Shown here: positions 31,721 through 43,326 of the stretch, piece after piece | Layout: each line of letters opens with the position of its first letter | Numbering within the stretch: the first letter of the stretch is position 1 | Origin: Rugalucina vietnamica | Lineage: Eukaryota > Mollusca > Bivalvia > Lucinida > Lucinidae | Reading direction: 5' to 3' | Length of the DNA stretch: 64,000 nucleotides | Assembly: GCA_964017185.1 (NCBI GenBank) | Contig: OZ024872.1 | Location: 45,408,188 to 45,472,187 of the forward strand | Position numbers and translations under genes: made by a program | Notes under the pieces: generated by a model | Database searches by the model: none | What the model was told of the DNA's origin: nothing | The model's input: only the letters and a program-made list of their open reading frames with translations

Positions 31721-32107
31721 CAGAAATTAAAACTCCTACATGTATATTTACCAGAAAATTTGGGTAGTCGTTAGTGTAAATCTGGATATTCATTCATTGT
31801 CTTAGAACGTAAGGAACATCAGTTGTTGTTTTTATTTTTACGCACCTGTGACAATTCTGTTTTCAACACGCTCGATGAAAAAGTATACACCTTTAAAGTA
31901 AACATCTTAGAGATAAAGTAAAAATGTAGAGGATTTGAAGCAATACAACCCGCACACCAACAGGAAACGCTTAATGCGATATGCTGAAACCCTGGGATAC
32001 GAGTAAAAGTTTGGGTGGAAAAGTCATTTTGAAAGGAAAACCAAATCATGGAATGATGTAGACAGTTTTAGCGACACGAAGAAATCGCACAACATGTACA
32101 TTCAGTG

Positions 32108-32240
32108 GGTTGTATGATTTGGTGTTTTACGTCCCAGTCAACAGCCAATGGTAGTACGAGGACGAGACCTCGATTTAATGTCTCATCCGAAGGACTAAAG
32201 GCTCTCTGGGTCGAACACATACCCCTGTTTTGCCCGGTAA
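32108..32240 (+). repeat. SINE body fragment
   Basis: GGTGTTTTACGTCCCAGTCA followed by ACAGCC and CTCATCCGAAGGAC matches the body of the SINE at 30,590-30,798 in inverted orientation. The head and tail are not clear. Confidence 0.55.
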
Positions 32241-32754
32241 AACCACACCACGGAGGCCTTTTTTTCAGAGATTATGTAAAGGTCTATCTTTTATACATGA
32301 TACATGAATAATATGATAGGATATGTTCATAAAAGCTTGTGAGTCCATACAATCCCAGTAAATATACTACTGTCACATAACAGTGACATGTGCATGTCAA
32401 TTTCGATACTTATCCGGTCTTTGATCCGTCTGGGGTCATTGTCGAGCTACTTATACTGTTCTTCCTAGATTTTCCTTGCACGAGGAAATAAAGAGATTTT
32501 GACTTGACTTGATACACTGAGACCAATGACGTGAAATGTTCCAGCTGCGTATGTGTGACGTGCCTCTGACGTTCATGTGGCGTATGGGTCCTAGTCCCAA
32601 TATGTGTGGCCGCCATATTTACAGAACGATCGACCCCAATGCTATCTATGTACTGAGGCCGGGATCAGTTGGCATTCTGTTCGCTTAAACATTGATTGAA
32701 TTTCAAAACATGTTTCAAAAGAGGTCTTACTTTAAGGCTAATCGAGTGGGTTTA

Positions 32755-33010
32755 TATGAGCCGCCACATATAAACATAACCAACAATCTGCATATGCCAA
32801 AAACAAAAGCGCAGATCAGCTGCACAGCTGGTCAGCGCCTTTGTTTTCGCTACACGGGTAGTACTATCCCCTATCCCTCTTCTTAAATCCCAAGCTTCTA
32901 GTCTTCTCCTGTGATTGTACAGGTCAGTTTGTGTCAAAGCTGGTCGAAAACAACGATTGGATTGTTTTTTTTTTTTGTGTGTTTTTTCTTCATGCGAAGG
33001 CCCATATGTA
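32755..33010 (-). mobile_element. M1-family MITE, complete reverse copy
   Basis: The ends are ATATGAGCCGCCACATA and GCGAAGGCCCATATG. Inside are the hairpin GCAGATCAGCTGCACAGCTG, then (inverted) GTACAGGTCAGTTTGTGTC. Length is about 255 bp, similar to the copies at 6,273 and 63,661. Confidence 0.7.
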
Positions 33011-34515
33011 ATTGCTTAGTAAAATGTAGTTTGATGATCTGCAAGAGCAGCAGCGATATCTACACCATTCATACACCGTCTTTTCGTGATGTGCATGTAT
33101 TTATCGTTACGTACATCCGATGCACGGTAGCGTATTAGAAGTACCTGCTGCGTCGCATTTTTATACATGTACATGTATATGACGTGTGCATGTGCCAATC
33201 GGAACTGCGCTTAACCTAGACGGTTAGCTGGTTTACACGGTTAGTTCTGGATGTTCCCGGGTCGACATAGCTCATACTCGATCACTGACAGCATTATTCT
33301 CGTTTTTAACCCTGTTGCGGTAGACGCCAGTATAAAGTTTTCTTTGATTTTATTGCAACGCCACACCGTATGAATGCTGGACGCAAAATACAGCATTACT
33401 ACAGGAGGAAATGTGACGTGGCCAAGATGTTGGTGTAAAGATGAATGCACCGTCGTTCACGTAATGCATTTAAAGAATGTGAAATTGAGTACTTCAACGG
33501 TCTTTCACCGCGCCTATTGTTATCTTTCCTAATTTCCCCGTATGTCGCCTCTCCGTAATCAAAATCGACAAGAATCGATTAAATATGTACAACAAAAATA
33601 TCACTTTGTGGTACACACCATTGCCGGACAAGTAGTGAAGAACAGAATTTGTCTATGCACACGATCATACTTTCAAATGTGTTTATTTTAATAACTCCGA
33701 GTTGCTTTTGGTCGTCAGTAGAGTTTAGCACGTGTTTCTATTTACCTCCGGTATTCCAGACCTTTGCGCATAAAATTCGAGTGTGAAGGGCGGGCAAAAA
33801 TATATATTTATCACTGTCACTCATTTTTGTCAAATTTTAATTAGTCTTTAATTGGTTTATCTGTAATGCATTTGGGAAGTTTTCGACAGATCCATATTCG
33901 GCAAACGAAGCACTAGAACATATCAAAAATTATCAAAATTGAAAAAAATGATTTAAAGTATAAAGAGACTTTAACGCTGCTTTATTGCTTTAGATAAGTT
34001 ATTCAACGTTTTCTCATTGAAATGGCACCAAAACGATCAAATAATAAGAAAACAGTACTTGAAAAATAAAAAATAAAAATTATTGTATACAAACCGTAAG
34101 TAAAGCAAGCGGATCTGGCTTTTGTTTATGAATCGCGCCAAACAAGTCATGGTGGGACATGTGCTTATCGGCCATAACCTAAGAATGCACTTTTGTTGTA
34201 TTCTTCACTTTTTAACACCAATTTATTTTCCGAAAATGTAAATTTTCAAAATTTTGTAAAACTAAAAGGTCTCGAAATTTCAAAATGTGTTGTTGTTTTT
34301 ATGACACTGGCATTATGAAGATCACATGTACAGTGAAACCTTATTAAAAATTTTCATAGGTTACCATTGAAATTTTACACTTTTTGTTCCCAAAGTTTGC
34401 ATTGTCATCAATACTCTTGGATTTCCCGCAAAGTTAAAAATTTGGTATTGGTAATAACCAAAAATAATGTTAGAAATAACAATAATTCAAGTTAATCATA
34501 AACAAGTATGCAAAA
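33011..34515. other. Intergenic, nothing recognised
   Basis: About 1.5 kb of AT-rich DNA with a few TACATGTA palindromes near 33,165-33,180. No exon or repeat is supported. Confidence 0.35.
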
Positions 34516-34600
34516 ACAGGGTGGTGCAATAATATTGACTTTTAGTATATATAAATTGAAATTACTCAAATTGACGCAATAAGAGTAACTTCATTACTGA
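34516..34600 (-). repeat. R1 edge fragment
   Basis: CAGGGTGGTGCAA and TATATAAATTGAAATTACTC, then CAAATTGACGCAATAAG, match the right edge of R1 (26,085-26,116 inverted; 63,466-63,508). Confidence 0.5.
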
Positions 34601-34620
34601 GAATCACGTGTTATTATATA

Positions 34621-35629
34621 CGAGGTATGGCAGGAAAGTTCGTAGACACCATTGGTATTTTCAACAGGAAAAGAAATTCTGTCAAAATGAATATATCTGG
34701 GTATGCAAAAAAATTTCATGAGCTAATAGACGAAATTTCACAAAAATCTGGCCAACACGACATCTTCTACAGCCTTTTATGTGCACCTCCCTAACCGGGA
34801 GCGGGGCAAGGGTCAACGTCTCAGTGACGTTACTTGAAGTTTATTGCTGTCAGTGCTTTATACATTTGTAACAAGTTTAACCGATGTTTCAGAGTTATTC
34901 CACATAGGGTCCTTGGATATCGGTACAATTTTATTACGTGTATCCAGCTGTCAAATGCAGATCTGTGCCAACTGTCCTCAGGTTCTCTGATGACCGGTTG
35001 AACATGTGAAACCATTTTCATTCGCTGAGTACCCTTCCGCCACCGTTTATCATCTTAGATGATCTATCGAGCATCCAAAAATCAACTCTGCTACTTGTAA
35101 ACTTGTGACAGACAAGCTGATAGTTTTTATGTTGTTGTTTATATCATTTCCATCGTGTTTGTTGGCCATTTCCATAACAAAAACACACAATTTTATGGTT
35201 ATCGGCTGTTCTCCGACGTCAAAATTACGCCATTTTTTCAAACATTTTTTTCGGACTGCATCTGAAATTTCATTCACAGATATCATACTGTACTGCCGCC
35301 AAGGCCCAAACATTCAGAAAACGTTGCTGATTAAACATTCTTTCAGGATCAAAATATTTTAACGTTACAGCACACTTCCGTGTCGTTTCACAAGCAAAAA
35401 CAGAATGTGAAAATCGTCACATTTTATCACGTTTTGACACCTGCCCCGCACGGCCCTACCCTCAAGCAGAAAAGTGGTCATACCATGCATGTTATTACTT
35501 CAAATTGCACAAAATTTCTGAAATATATTCATAAGATATTGCTGCTTGAAATTATGCAAAACGCTTCTTCAACAACGCGTTACTTTTTCTGATAGCTGAA
35601 GTGTCTACGAACTTTCCTGCCATACCTCG
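34621..35629. mobile_element. Mariner-like TIR element, non-autonomous
   Basis: About 29-bp TIRs (CGAGGTATGGCAGGAAAGTT... and ...AACTTTCCTGCCATACCTCG) are flanked by TA on both sides (34,619-34,620 and 35,630-35,631), the mark of Tc1/mariner insertion. The ends resemble mariner termini with a GTTCGTAGAC phrase. Short frames on both strands (for example 34,830-35,021 and 35,050-35,313 minus) show no recognisable helix-turn-helix or DDD/DDE catalytic motif. At 1,009 bp the element is shorter than a full mariner. Confidence 0.7.
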
Positions 35630-35647
35630 TACATACAGACCAATAAA

Positions 35648-35900
35648 ATGATCGGCGACACACATTGCAATTGTCTCGAAGTTGAGGTTAGATTTTCAAG
35701 TTTTGCAATCGTGGCCGAAGTTGAGGTTAGATTTTAAAGTTGAGGTTAGATGTTAAATTTTCTCCTATACCGTTTACTCTATTATCTGATAGATTGGTGC
35801 AGGCAATGCAGAAGTTGATAATTTATTGAAAGAAAGTAACATAAAAATCCCGGTTATTTCGTTTTTGAAAATACTTCAATGTTATTGTGATGGAAATAAT
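35648..35900 (+). mobile_element. R2-family MITE, left half
   Basis: ATGATCGGCGACACACATTG, CAGGCAATGCAGAAGTTGAT, AAAGTAACATAAAAATCCCG and GTTATTTCGTTTTTG match one arm of the palindromic element at 45,413-45,811. The other half resumes at 38,375. Confidence 0.65.
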
Positions 35901-36259
35901 ATAGGTTCAAACGTATTAAGTTTTATTCACTAAAAACTAATCTTTTACCTCCTAAACCCAAATCGTCATTTAGGCATTTGAAGCAGGGTATCCAAGAATT
36001 TCATAGAAAGTATGTCTTGGTTCCGGCAGATAAAGCCGCTAACAATGTTGTTGTCGTTTGTAGGCTTCACTACGTTAACACCTTAAAACAGGAGCTTGAT
36101 AGTACCAGGGCTTATCTGGAGACAGATACTGATGAGGTGTCTGTATTTAATGCTCACTTAAACGATTTACCTGTTAAGTTTTCTGTTTGTGTCAATGAAG
36201 GCCAAGACAAACTTCCTACGATGTATTGGTCACCTAAGCTTCACAAAAGACCATACAAA

Positions 36260-36452
36260 TAAAATATAAAGGTTTGATCCTTTGGAAGCAGTGAAAATAT
36301 TCAAAGGGAGAAAATATGGACTATATTGCGCAATTTCGGGTAATGAACCCTCATCAGTAGCCCTTTTAAACCGGCAACGAAAGCCAGACTAGTGTACTGC
36401 AATTTCGAGAATTTACACAATGTCTAAATAAAAGACAATTTCCTAAACGGGG
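36260..36452 (-). mobile_element. 193-bp hammerhead-bearing retro-insertion with 19-bp target duplication
   Basis: The flanks are identical: TCACAAAAGACCATACAAA at 36,241-36,259 and 36,453-36,471. On the minus strand the insert carries a hammerhead ribozyme and ends TTCACTGCTTCCAAAGGATC followed by an AT-rich stretch, similar to the SINE tail at 30,590. It interrupts the Penelope RT frame, so it postdates that copy. Confidence 0.85.
36318..36363 (-). ncRNA. Hammerhead ribozyme, minimal type I
   Basis: In order on the minus strand: stem I 5' strand GGGCTA; core CTGATGA; stem II GGGT/ACCC with a five-base loop; GAAA; stem III as the self-complementary ATTGCGCAAT; residue A at the cleavage position; stem I 3' strand TAGTCC, which pairs with GGGCTA (one G-T wobble). 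All invariant core bases are present. A very short palindromic stem III is the mark of hammerheads found in Penelope-like elements and retrozymes, which are thought to work best as dimers. Predicted cleavage lies between plus-strand positions 36,324 and 36,323. Confidence 0.87.
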
Positions 36453-37755
36453 TCACAAAAGACCATACAAAGCTAGATTTATTGCACATTCTAGCTCTTG
36501 TACTACCACTGAACTTTCTAAATTATTAACTTCCTGTCTTACTGCTATCAAATCTCATGTTATAAGATACTGTGAGACAGTGTATGAAACTTCAAATAAA
36601 AATTGGTTTTGGTCAATAAAAAATTCTGGTGAGGTGCTCAGTAAATTGAAGTGTAGAGGATTCCGTGCGACAAGCTTGTCCACATATGATTTTTCTACTC
36701 TGTATACAACATTACCACATAATCTAATTAAAGAAAAACTTCTGGATTTGATAGAGTGGACCTTCAAAAGGGCATTAAAAAACTATGGTTCACTTTATTT
36801 GGCATGTAATGACAGAAAGGCTTTTTTCACTTCCTCTGACCAAAGTCGGTATACACTTTGGTCATGTCAGAATGTGTGCGACGCCTTGTCGTATCTCCTT
36901 GATAATATTTATATTAGATTTGGGACCAAGTTATACAGACAAATTGTTGGAATTCCGATGGGTACAAATTGCGCACCTCTCGTAGCTGATTTATTTTTAT
37001 ACTGCTACGAAAGAGATTTCATGGATTCTCTTAACCATGATAATCAAGCTGATGTTATCGAGGCTTTTAATTCCACATCTAGGTACCTCGATGAACTTTT
37101 GAACATTGACAACCCTTATTTTGAAGGTATGGTCAATCAAATTTATCCACCTGAACTTCAGTTAAACAAAGCCCCCTTTTTAGATCTACATCTTTCTTTT
37201 TCAAATGGATTTGTTTCTTCTAAAATTTATCATAAGCGCGATGACTTTGATTTTGATATAGTAAATTTTCCTTTTTTGGATGGTGACGTTCCTCGTCGTG
37301 CTTCTTATGGTATATACATTTCTCAACTTATTAGGTTTGCTAGTGTCTGCAATCATGTTACAGACTTCAACGATCGAAATAAATGTTTAACGGCAAAACT
37401 TCTCCAACAGGGCTATCGGTATCATAAACTTCGAAAAACCTTTTCTAAATTTTATCGTAGACACTATGAATTGATTTCCAAATATAATGTTGGGTTAAAG
37501 ACGCTTTTAAGTGAGGGCCTTTCGGAATTTTATGGTGACTTGGTTTACAAATTTAAAAAACTTAAAGGAATAAATGATTTTTCTTTTCAGTTCAGAAAAA
37601 TCATAACACGTTACAGACGTATAGGTTATAACTTGAATGTTATGCGACAGTCTGCATGCTTAGTTTTTAACCCAATCATGGTTGATAACTATGCTGCCTT
37701 CTTTAATTGCACGCCGGTGGGTCGGGCGTCAGACTCTATGATGGCCCCGACTTAA

Positions 37756-38374
37756 AGCTATTCATTTTAGTTGGGCCGGAGCTTCTTGTCTGTTGCTTGG
37801 CCCACCGGGGTCTAACTGGTGTTTTTCTTTTGCTCCGGAGTTAGTAGGTTATTCGGCGCCCAGGGATCTCCATCGTCGGGCAGCTTACTCAATCTATGAG
37901 TCCTGGGTTTTGATTCATCAGGATGTTTATCATGATTTATTTGTTTGTTCTTGATGATTCATTGACTAGTTAGAGATTCACCACAAGGACCAAATAACTA
38001 TCTAAATGTTATGAACCACTGCAGAAGCTGAGGGTAAGGTTAGGTACCTGTAAAACCGGTTTAAGCCCGCCAATAACTTTGTGTTACTGATCGTTCCAAG
38101 TCGATACTTCTGTAGTGGTTCTTTTTGTTTTATGTCTTGGTGTTTAAATTTTTTTTTGTGCTGTTGGCGCCTTATGTATGTTTTCATATTTTTAGTTAAG
38201 TTAAGGTAACTGAGTGGCCACCTATTGGGAAAATAGCTGCTCATTCGGCTTACGATATGTTTCATGGTATAAAGTACCTGATTGTTAGTTTGGTTTTTTC
38301 CAACCTCGGTTTTTGGAGTTGGAATCTTTTTCTGATTGCGCCTTTTCCTGATCTTTGCCTACTTGTACCTTTTC
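37756..38374 (+). repeat. 3' tail of the Penelope-like element
   Basis: The untranslated tail has GGATCTCCATCGTCGGGCAG, TTACTGATCGTTCCAAG and GCTCATTCGGCTTACGATAT, and ends near CTTGTACCTTTTC. It defines the family found truncated at 1, 11,935, 15,105/21,798, 43,327, 51,271 and 61,190. Confidence 0.75.
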
Positions 38375-38470
38375 ATTTTTGTGAAGTATTTGCGAAAGCG
38401 AAATAACATGGATTCCTTATGTTACTTTCATTCGATTGCAATGGGCGTCACCGATCATTTTATCGGTTTG
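38375..38470 (+). mobile_element. R2-family MITE, right half
   Basis: GTGAAGTATTTGCGAAAGCG, ATGTTACTTTCATTCGATTG and CACCGATCATTTTATCGG form the second arm of the R2 element begun at 35,648. The Penelope copy sits between the arms. Confidence 0.6.
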
Positions 38471-38789
38471 ACCAAGTAGGCAAAGGGCCAAGTCAAAAAA
38501 GAGCCCTATTTCAGATTCTTTTTCAACCCATCTGGTAGAAAAATCCCAGTGGTACAGTGGGTTAGTATAGTCCATAAGAGGCACTTTAAGCATGCCAGAT
38601 CTGAAAGTGATGCAGATTTTTTTACGAGCTAACAAACACACCAACACTATATTCGCTAATGTGACTCTGGTAAATGTGGGTAACCCTACAAAATCAGTCA
38701 TAACTCAGCTGCCACTTAACCTAGAGCATTGAATTATATACCAAATTACAGCTAATACATTGTCCTAACTTCCTAGGATACCATATGCA

Positions 38790-41760
38790 AAACATTTAAT
38801 TTGCATGTTCATGAATATTAATTTTGATCATCATAAAAAGTTAAAAATCATAAAACAGATATTGAAACGTGGAGAAACGTGGAGAAAACAATAAAACACC
38901 ACAAGTAAACTAATTTCAGCCATTTTCCATTATTGTGGCATATTTATATCACATAATTAAAGCAACTGATAGCTTCTTTCTCGCAATTGACATATAAACA
39001 TCAAATCATTTGCATATCTATGAATTTTAATGACAAGTTTAAACAATATGCAAAAGTTTAAAGTAAGAGAAACAAATGATATATGCTGGTATATCGCTAC
39101 ATATATGTAGCTTTGGTGTATGCTAGACTTCTAAACTTGATCTCATATATGAGACTACACATAACTGTAGCTCTATCATTCACTGACATGTTTTGCAAAT
39201 AATCTAATTTGCATAATCATGAAGATTAAATGCATTAAGCATAACAGAAAAGCCAATAAACCGATAAATAGCTACAAAAGGTCCATCATTGTTTGGCATG
39301 GTGCTTTTCCACTATTGATACCACTTGGTATATTTCTAGTATCATGAACATATATGACAGTTACCTCATATGCACATTCATGAATATTCATGAATAAAAA
39401 CCTGAAAAGTTGGTGAAAAAGCATGGAACATGTAAGGTGGTATTCCTCTTGTTTATGGGATGGTAAGCAACAAATAGTCCTCAAAATGGTATCAAGGAAA
39501 CAATAATGTAAATTGTCTTGAATCAGGAACATATATGACAATTATCTTATTTGCATATTCATGAATATTAGTAAATACTTAAGAAAATGGCGAAAAATCA
39601 TGGAAAATGTAAGGCGTTAAACCTCTTTTATGGGCTGTTAACTGATATACAGTTCCCAAAATGTTATCAAGTAAATTGGAATGCAATTAACTATTGTAAT
39701 GTTGGCTGATATTTCAAGAATCTGGTATGTGTTTCATGAATATTTTGGAAAACTGCTGAAATTGGAAATGTATGGACAAATGTTGATGGTGTTCTTAGAA
39801 AGTAATAGGAAGGTCAGCAAATAGTGCTAAAGATGATATCAAATGATAGCTAGGATTATTTGCTATAGAGCTATTATCTGACATCAGACTCATTTAGTTT
39901 AAATGTTCATTAATATTAATGAAAAGTCTATATGCTTGGGTGAACTGGATGAAAAAAGTGTGGACTATCTACCAAAACATTTGTTTCGTTGTTGCAAATA
40001 GCCCTAAAGCGATTAAAGTGGTATCAAATGATTGATATACAGATTATATGGTTGTATGTTTTAAGAAAAATAAAAAAATCAAGGTGTTATGCCTAAAAAT
40101 CACTTTCTTTTTGCTTGCTTGAGTTTCATGAATATAAAGGAAGACTTTAAAAATGTAGGGAATAATGAACAGATGAAACATAAACGTAAGGAGAATACCT
40201 ACAAAGTCTTTGAATCATGTCTGCCAACTAGTATCCTAAATGTATAGCTGACCTCATGTAAATCATACTATGTCATGACAACCATTTGATGTATTTTTCA
40301 GCACTCTAGAACTACATGTAGCGAAGATTGACATGATTTTTAGGCGCAGTCCCTTGATTTTTCCTGACATTTCCCCAATTTTTCGAAAGTTTTTATAGCT
40401 ACTCGGCAACTTAAAACTCATATGATAATAAATTGGACAGCTTTACAATAATAAGTTGACCTAGCCATTTTCTGACACCATTTGCTGCACTTTGGGGCTA
40501 TTTGAAGCTGAGATATAGTTGTTTTGACTGTATATCTCCCTCAAATTTCAACCAGTTTTCTATATTTTCAAAAGTTCCTCTTTATATTTTTGAAACAAAA
40601 CATCAGATTTATATTTATCCATCAGAAGACTGCATAGCCTTAGAACATTGTCCGAGTAATTATGTGATTCCACTTCTAGCAATCTAGACCCATTCCTAGC
40701 CAAGATGCAAGTGGTTTTGTAGGTACATTTCCATATTGTTGAGTAATTTTTTGCACTGATATTGGATGTTTTCAATAAGATTCGAATATCAAAATCCTTT
40801 CATTTATAAATCAGACCACAAGTCTAAAGTTCAATGTGTTAGCAATCATTTTATACAAATTTCAGCGATCTAAGGCAATTTGCTGCAAAGATTAAGGTCA
40901 TTTTCTGGGTAGATAACGCCATTTTGTCCATCATTTTCCAAAAGCATCTACAATTTTCATTAATATTTATGAAAACAAAATCGGATAAATTACACTGCAT
41001 GACTATATTAAATTGCACTGGTATTTATTAAATACCATTGCCAGCACTCTATGACAATTCGCATCTGAGATGCAAGTGATTTTGTAGGTTTGTCTCAATA
41101 TTTTTGGCACAATTTTTCGCTGATATTTGAAGTTTTCATTTACATTCATGGGATTAAAAATCGAACCATGTATACATCAAACCACTGGGCTATGATGCTG
41201 TCTTAGCAATCATCTTATACCAATTTCAGCATTCTGTTGCAATATGTTGCTTAGATAAGGTAATTTTCTATGTACGGTTTAATGTTCGAATTTATCTGTC
41301 AATTTCCTACATAACCTACACTTTTCTATAATATTTATGAAAACTAAACTCATACAAATCGTCAGTATATATAAGAGTACATGATTATATTTAAATCTAT
41401 TATCTTGGCATTTAATTGATACTTTTTAGCACATTTTGGTCAATTTAAAACCCAGATACAGTGATAAAACAGGTATATTACCTTAGATTTTCATGATTTT
41501 TCTCTGAATTCTTTAGATTGTTTTATTAATATTAATTCATGAATATACAAATTAGATATTGTCAAAAAGATTCATAATGTTCAGTAGAAAGTTTGTTAAA
41601 TGGTATCTGCACATAAATCAATTTTGCACAATGGTTCAGGCCTTTATTTATTCATTGTTTTTATTTTATGATTTTTCTGACATTTTTAATGTCTTTATAT
41701 TAAATAAGCATGAATATGCAAAGTTTAATTGCATGATGTGTCAATGAATCATAGGTATAT
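38790..41760. repeat. Decayed tandem repeat, 180-200 bp monomers with octamer-like motif
   Basis: The word TTTGCAT(A)TTCATGAATATT recurs near 38,801, 39,009, 39,208, 39,371, 39,550, 39,733 and 39,905, with looser copies to 41,700. A second phrase of the form AGCAAATAGTCCTAAA...GGTATCAA follows at similar spacing (39,470, 39,640, 39,800, 40,000). In the second half, GATGCAAGTG(A/G)TTTTGTAGGT recurs at 40,703 and 41,071, about 370 bp apart. The array is strongly diverged. No coding frames are supported. Confidence 0.7.
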
Positions 41761-41915
41761 GTCTAGGCTCTCATCAGCAAATAAGACCAAGTTTGGTGGT
41801 CTAGGGTAAGAATCAGCAGAAATATGACGAGCTATGTAGCCACACTACCAATTCAGAGAAACACATATTGGGTTGCCATGGAAACCGTTATTTTATTTAT
41901 CTATGTTGAGTTTAT

Positions 41916-42866
41916 TTAAGGATGTTCGCTGCTAACATTTGACATTTCGGAACTTCCGGTTTTTCTTTTCTTGAATACCTCGTAAACGGTTGCAGATATT
42001 TTCCTAATATTTCATATTTGGATACATATTGATAATATGCATCAAATGAGCCATGAAAATTGTCAATCTAACAAACTTCATTTTTTCACCCCATTTTATG
42101 CAACTTTTCAGAAACTTTTAGTCGTCAGTAAAATTTAGGGGGTAGGGCAGATTAAACTTGAATATTACACATCTTCAAATTAATTGCACTAGTTCGATGT
42201 TTATTTTAGCAGCAGTATATGTGTACATGATCTTCTAAGTCATTCTTTGTGTCTTTGGTGTGCTGGTTTTAAAATCTAAGGTGGTTTTATGAAAAGGGCT
42301 TTTAGAAACAAAACAGCCGAAAAAAGGCCGAAAATGGCGATTTTCAAGTTGTTGGTTCTCTCTTATATGCTCACTACCCTATATATTTCTTTCTTTTATT
42401 CGAACAGTATTACCAAGTTCTATGTTGTGTGAAAATACAAGAAAAAGTTTGAATCAACAAATATAGGTTTGGTACATTTCAAAATATTGATTTTTTCGGA
42501 CTTTTCAAGTATGGGGGTAGGGTTAGATAAGGAATCGTAAAATTTTGTCATCCACTCCAAGTTGCAAATTTTTCTATGTTTTTGGTCCAAAATTGTCTGC
42601 GCTACGTAAATATTATGACTTTTGAAAACATTCTAGGTGTATTTATGTTCACGACAGGTATGTTTCAAAGAATAATAAATTAAATTAATTTTACTAAATT
42701 TAAAACATGGTGCTCAGAGGTCTCATTCAGAGGCATGTAGCTTGAAAAAATGCACACTACCCTATATTTATTTTGTTTTCAAATGTCTTGTGTTGTATTT
42801 TGGAATAAAAAAAGAGTGGTTAGAAAAAAGTTTGAATACTTTTTCATTGGCAGCGAACATCCTTAA
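41916..42866. mobile_element. 951-bp TIR element
   Basis: The ends are TTAAGGATGTTCGCTGCTAA (41,916-41,935) and TTGGCAGCGAACATCCTTAA (42,847-42,866), inverted with one mismatch. The terminal TTAA could be the target site of a piggyBac-type insertion or part of the TIR. The interior is AT-rich with repeated CACTACCCTATAT phrases and no transposase frame. Confidence 0.7.
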
Positions 42867-43189
42867 GACACAAATTTTGATTGCAATTCAGAAGTCTCAA
42901 GAAATAAATTGACAACCATGAGAAGTAGCATTGGATGTTGGAGGTGCAAGATAAGCCTTATTACCCCCGATAATGTGAAATAATTGTATTTTTAGTGGGT
43001 GGGGTAACAAAATGACGTCTGAAAAAAATCTGCACCACTTTTGTTTCTGGCTTCCACCCTTATTTAACTTCTATATAGTTATACTTTTGCCTGGTACCAA
43101 AGAAATTTTTCTACCAGACGGGTTGAAAAGATTTTTACTCCAGCTCGCCAGCCCTCTGACTAAAGTGTTTCTCAACTGTGAACATCGCG

Positions 43190-43326
43190 AAAAATAAAAG
43201 AACATCCGCCAAGGAGCGTACGTGCGTTATAGATATTCAGAAATAATATAAATTTAATACTTTTAAACATGTTTAAAGTAATTGCTCTTTCTGCATAGTT
43301 ATGCGATCTTTGATATGAGCCTTTAC
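43190..43326 (+). repeat. Segment shared with 63,530-63,665
   Basis: AACATCCGCCAAGGAGCG, AACATGTTTAAAG and TGCATAGTTATGCGATCTTT recur at 63,540-63,660, where they run directly into the M1 MITE. Here the Penelope tail copy lies between them. Confidence 0.65.

Larger units (their letters stand above)
35903..37755 (+). pseudogene. Penelope-like element reverse transcriptase, interrupted
   Basis: The frame is open from about 35,903 (KTNLLPPKPKSSFRHLKQG, then EFHRKYVLVPADKAANN) to a break at 36,260, where a 193-bp insert intervenes. It resumes at 36,472 and runs to the stop at 37,755. RT motifs are TYDFSTLYTTLPH (D at 36,688) and GIPMGTNCAPLVAD. The catalytic box reads YLDE (37,084-37,095), with the second acidic residue being Glu instead of the Asp usual in this position. 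The end is NCTPVGRASDSMMAPT. No GIY-YIG endonuclease follows. The 5' part is truncated. Assignment to the Penelope-like group is by the RT style and the associated hammerhead; a relative of that group is possible. The copy is dead. Confidence 0.72.

Noticed and set aside
34830..35313. Minus-strand frames in the mariner-like element as a transposase gene
   Set aside because: They are short, broken, and lack a recognisable helix-turn-helix or catalytic triad.
36129..36150. Second hammerhead (CTGATGAG on the plus strand in the Penelope frame)
   Set aside because: No stem II, GAAA or stem I partner; it is a chance match in coding sequence.
38417..38701. 94-codon minus-strand frame
   Set aside because: It overlaps the R2 MITE arm and has no homologous intact frame elsewhere in the window.
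43012..43197. Frame of 61 codons at the start of each duplication unit
   Set aside because: A related stretch occurs inverted near 38,510-38,570 in repeat DNA; no domain or splice signal, and the frame length differs between copies through one substitution.
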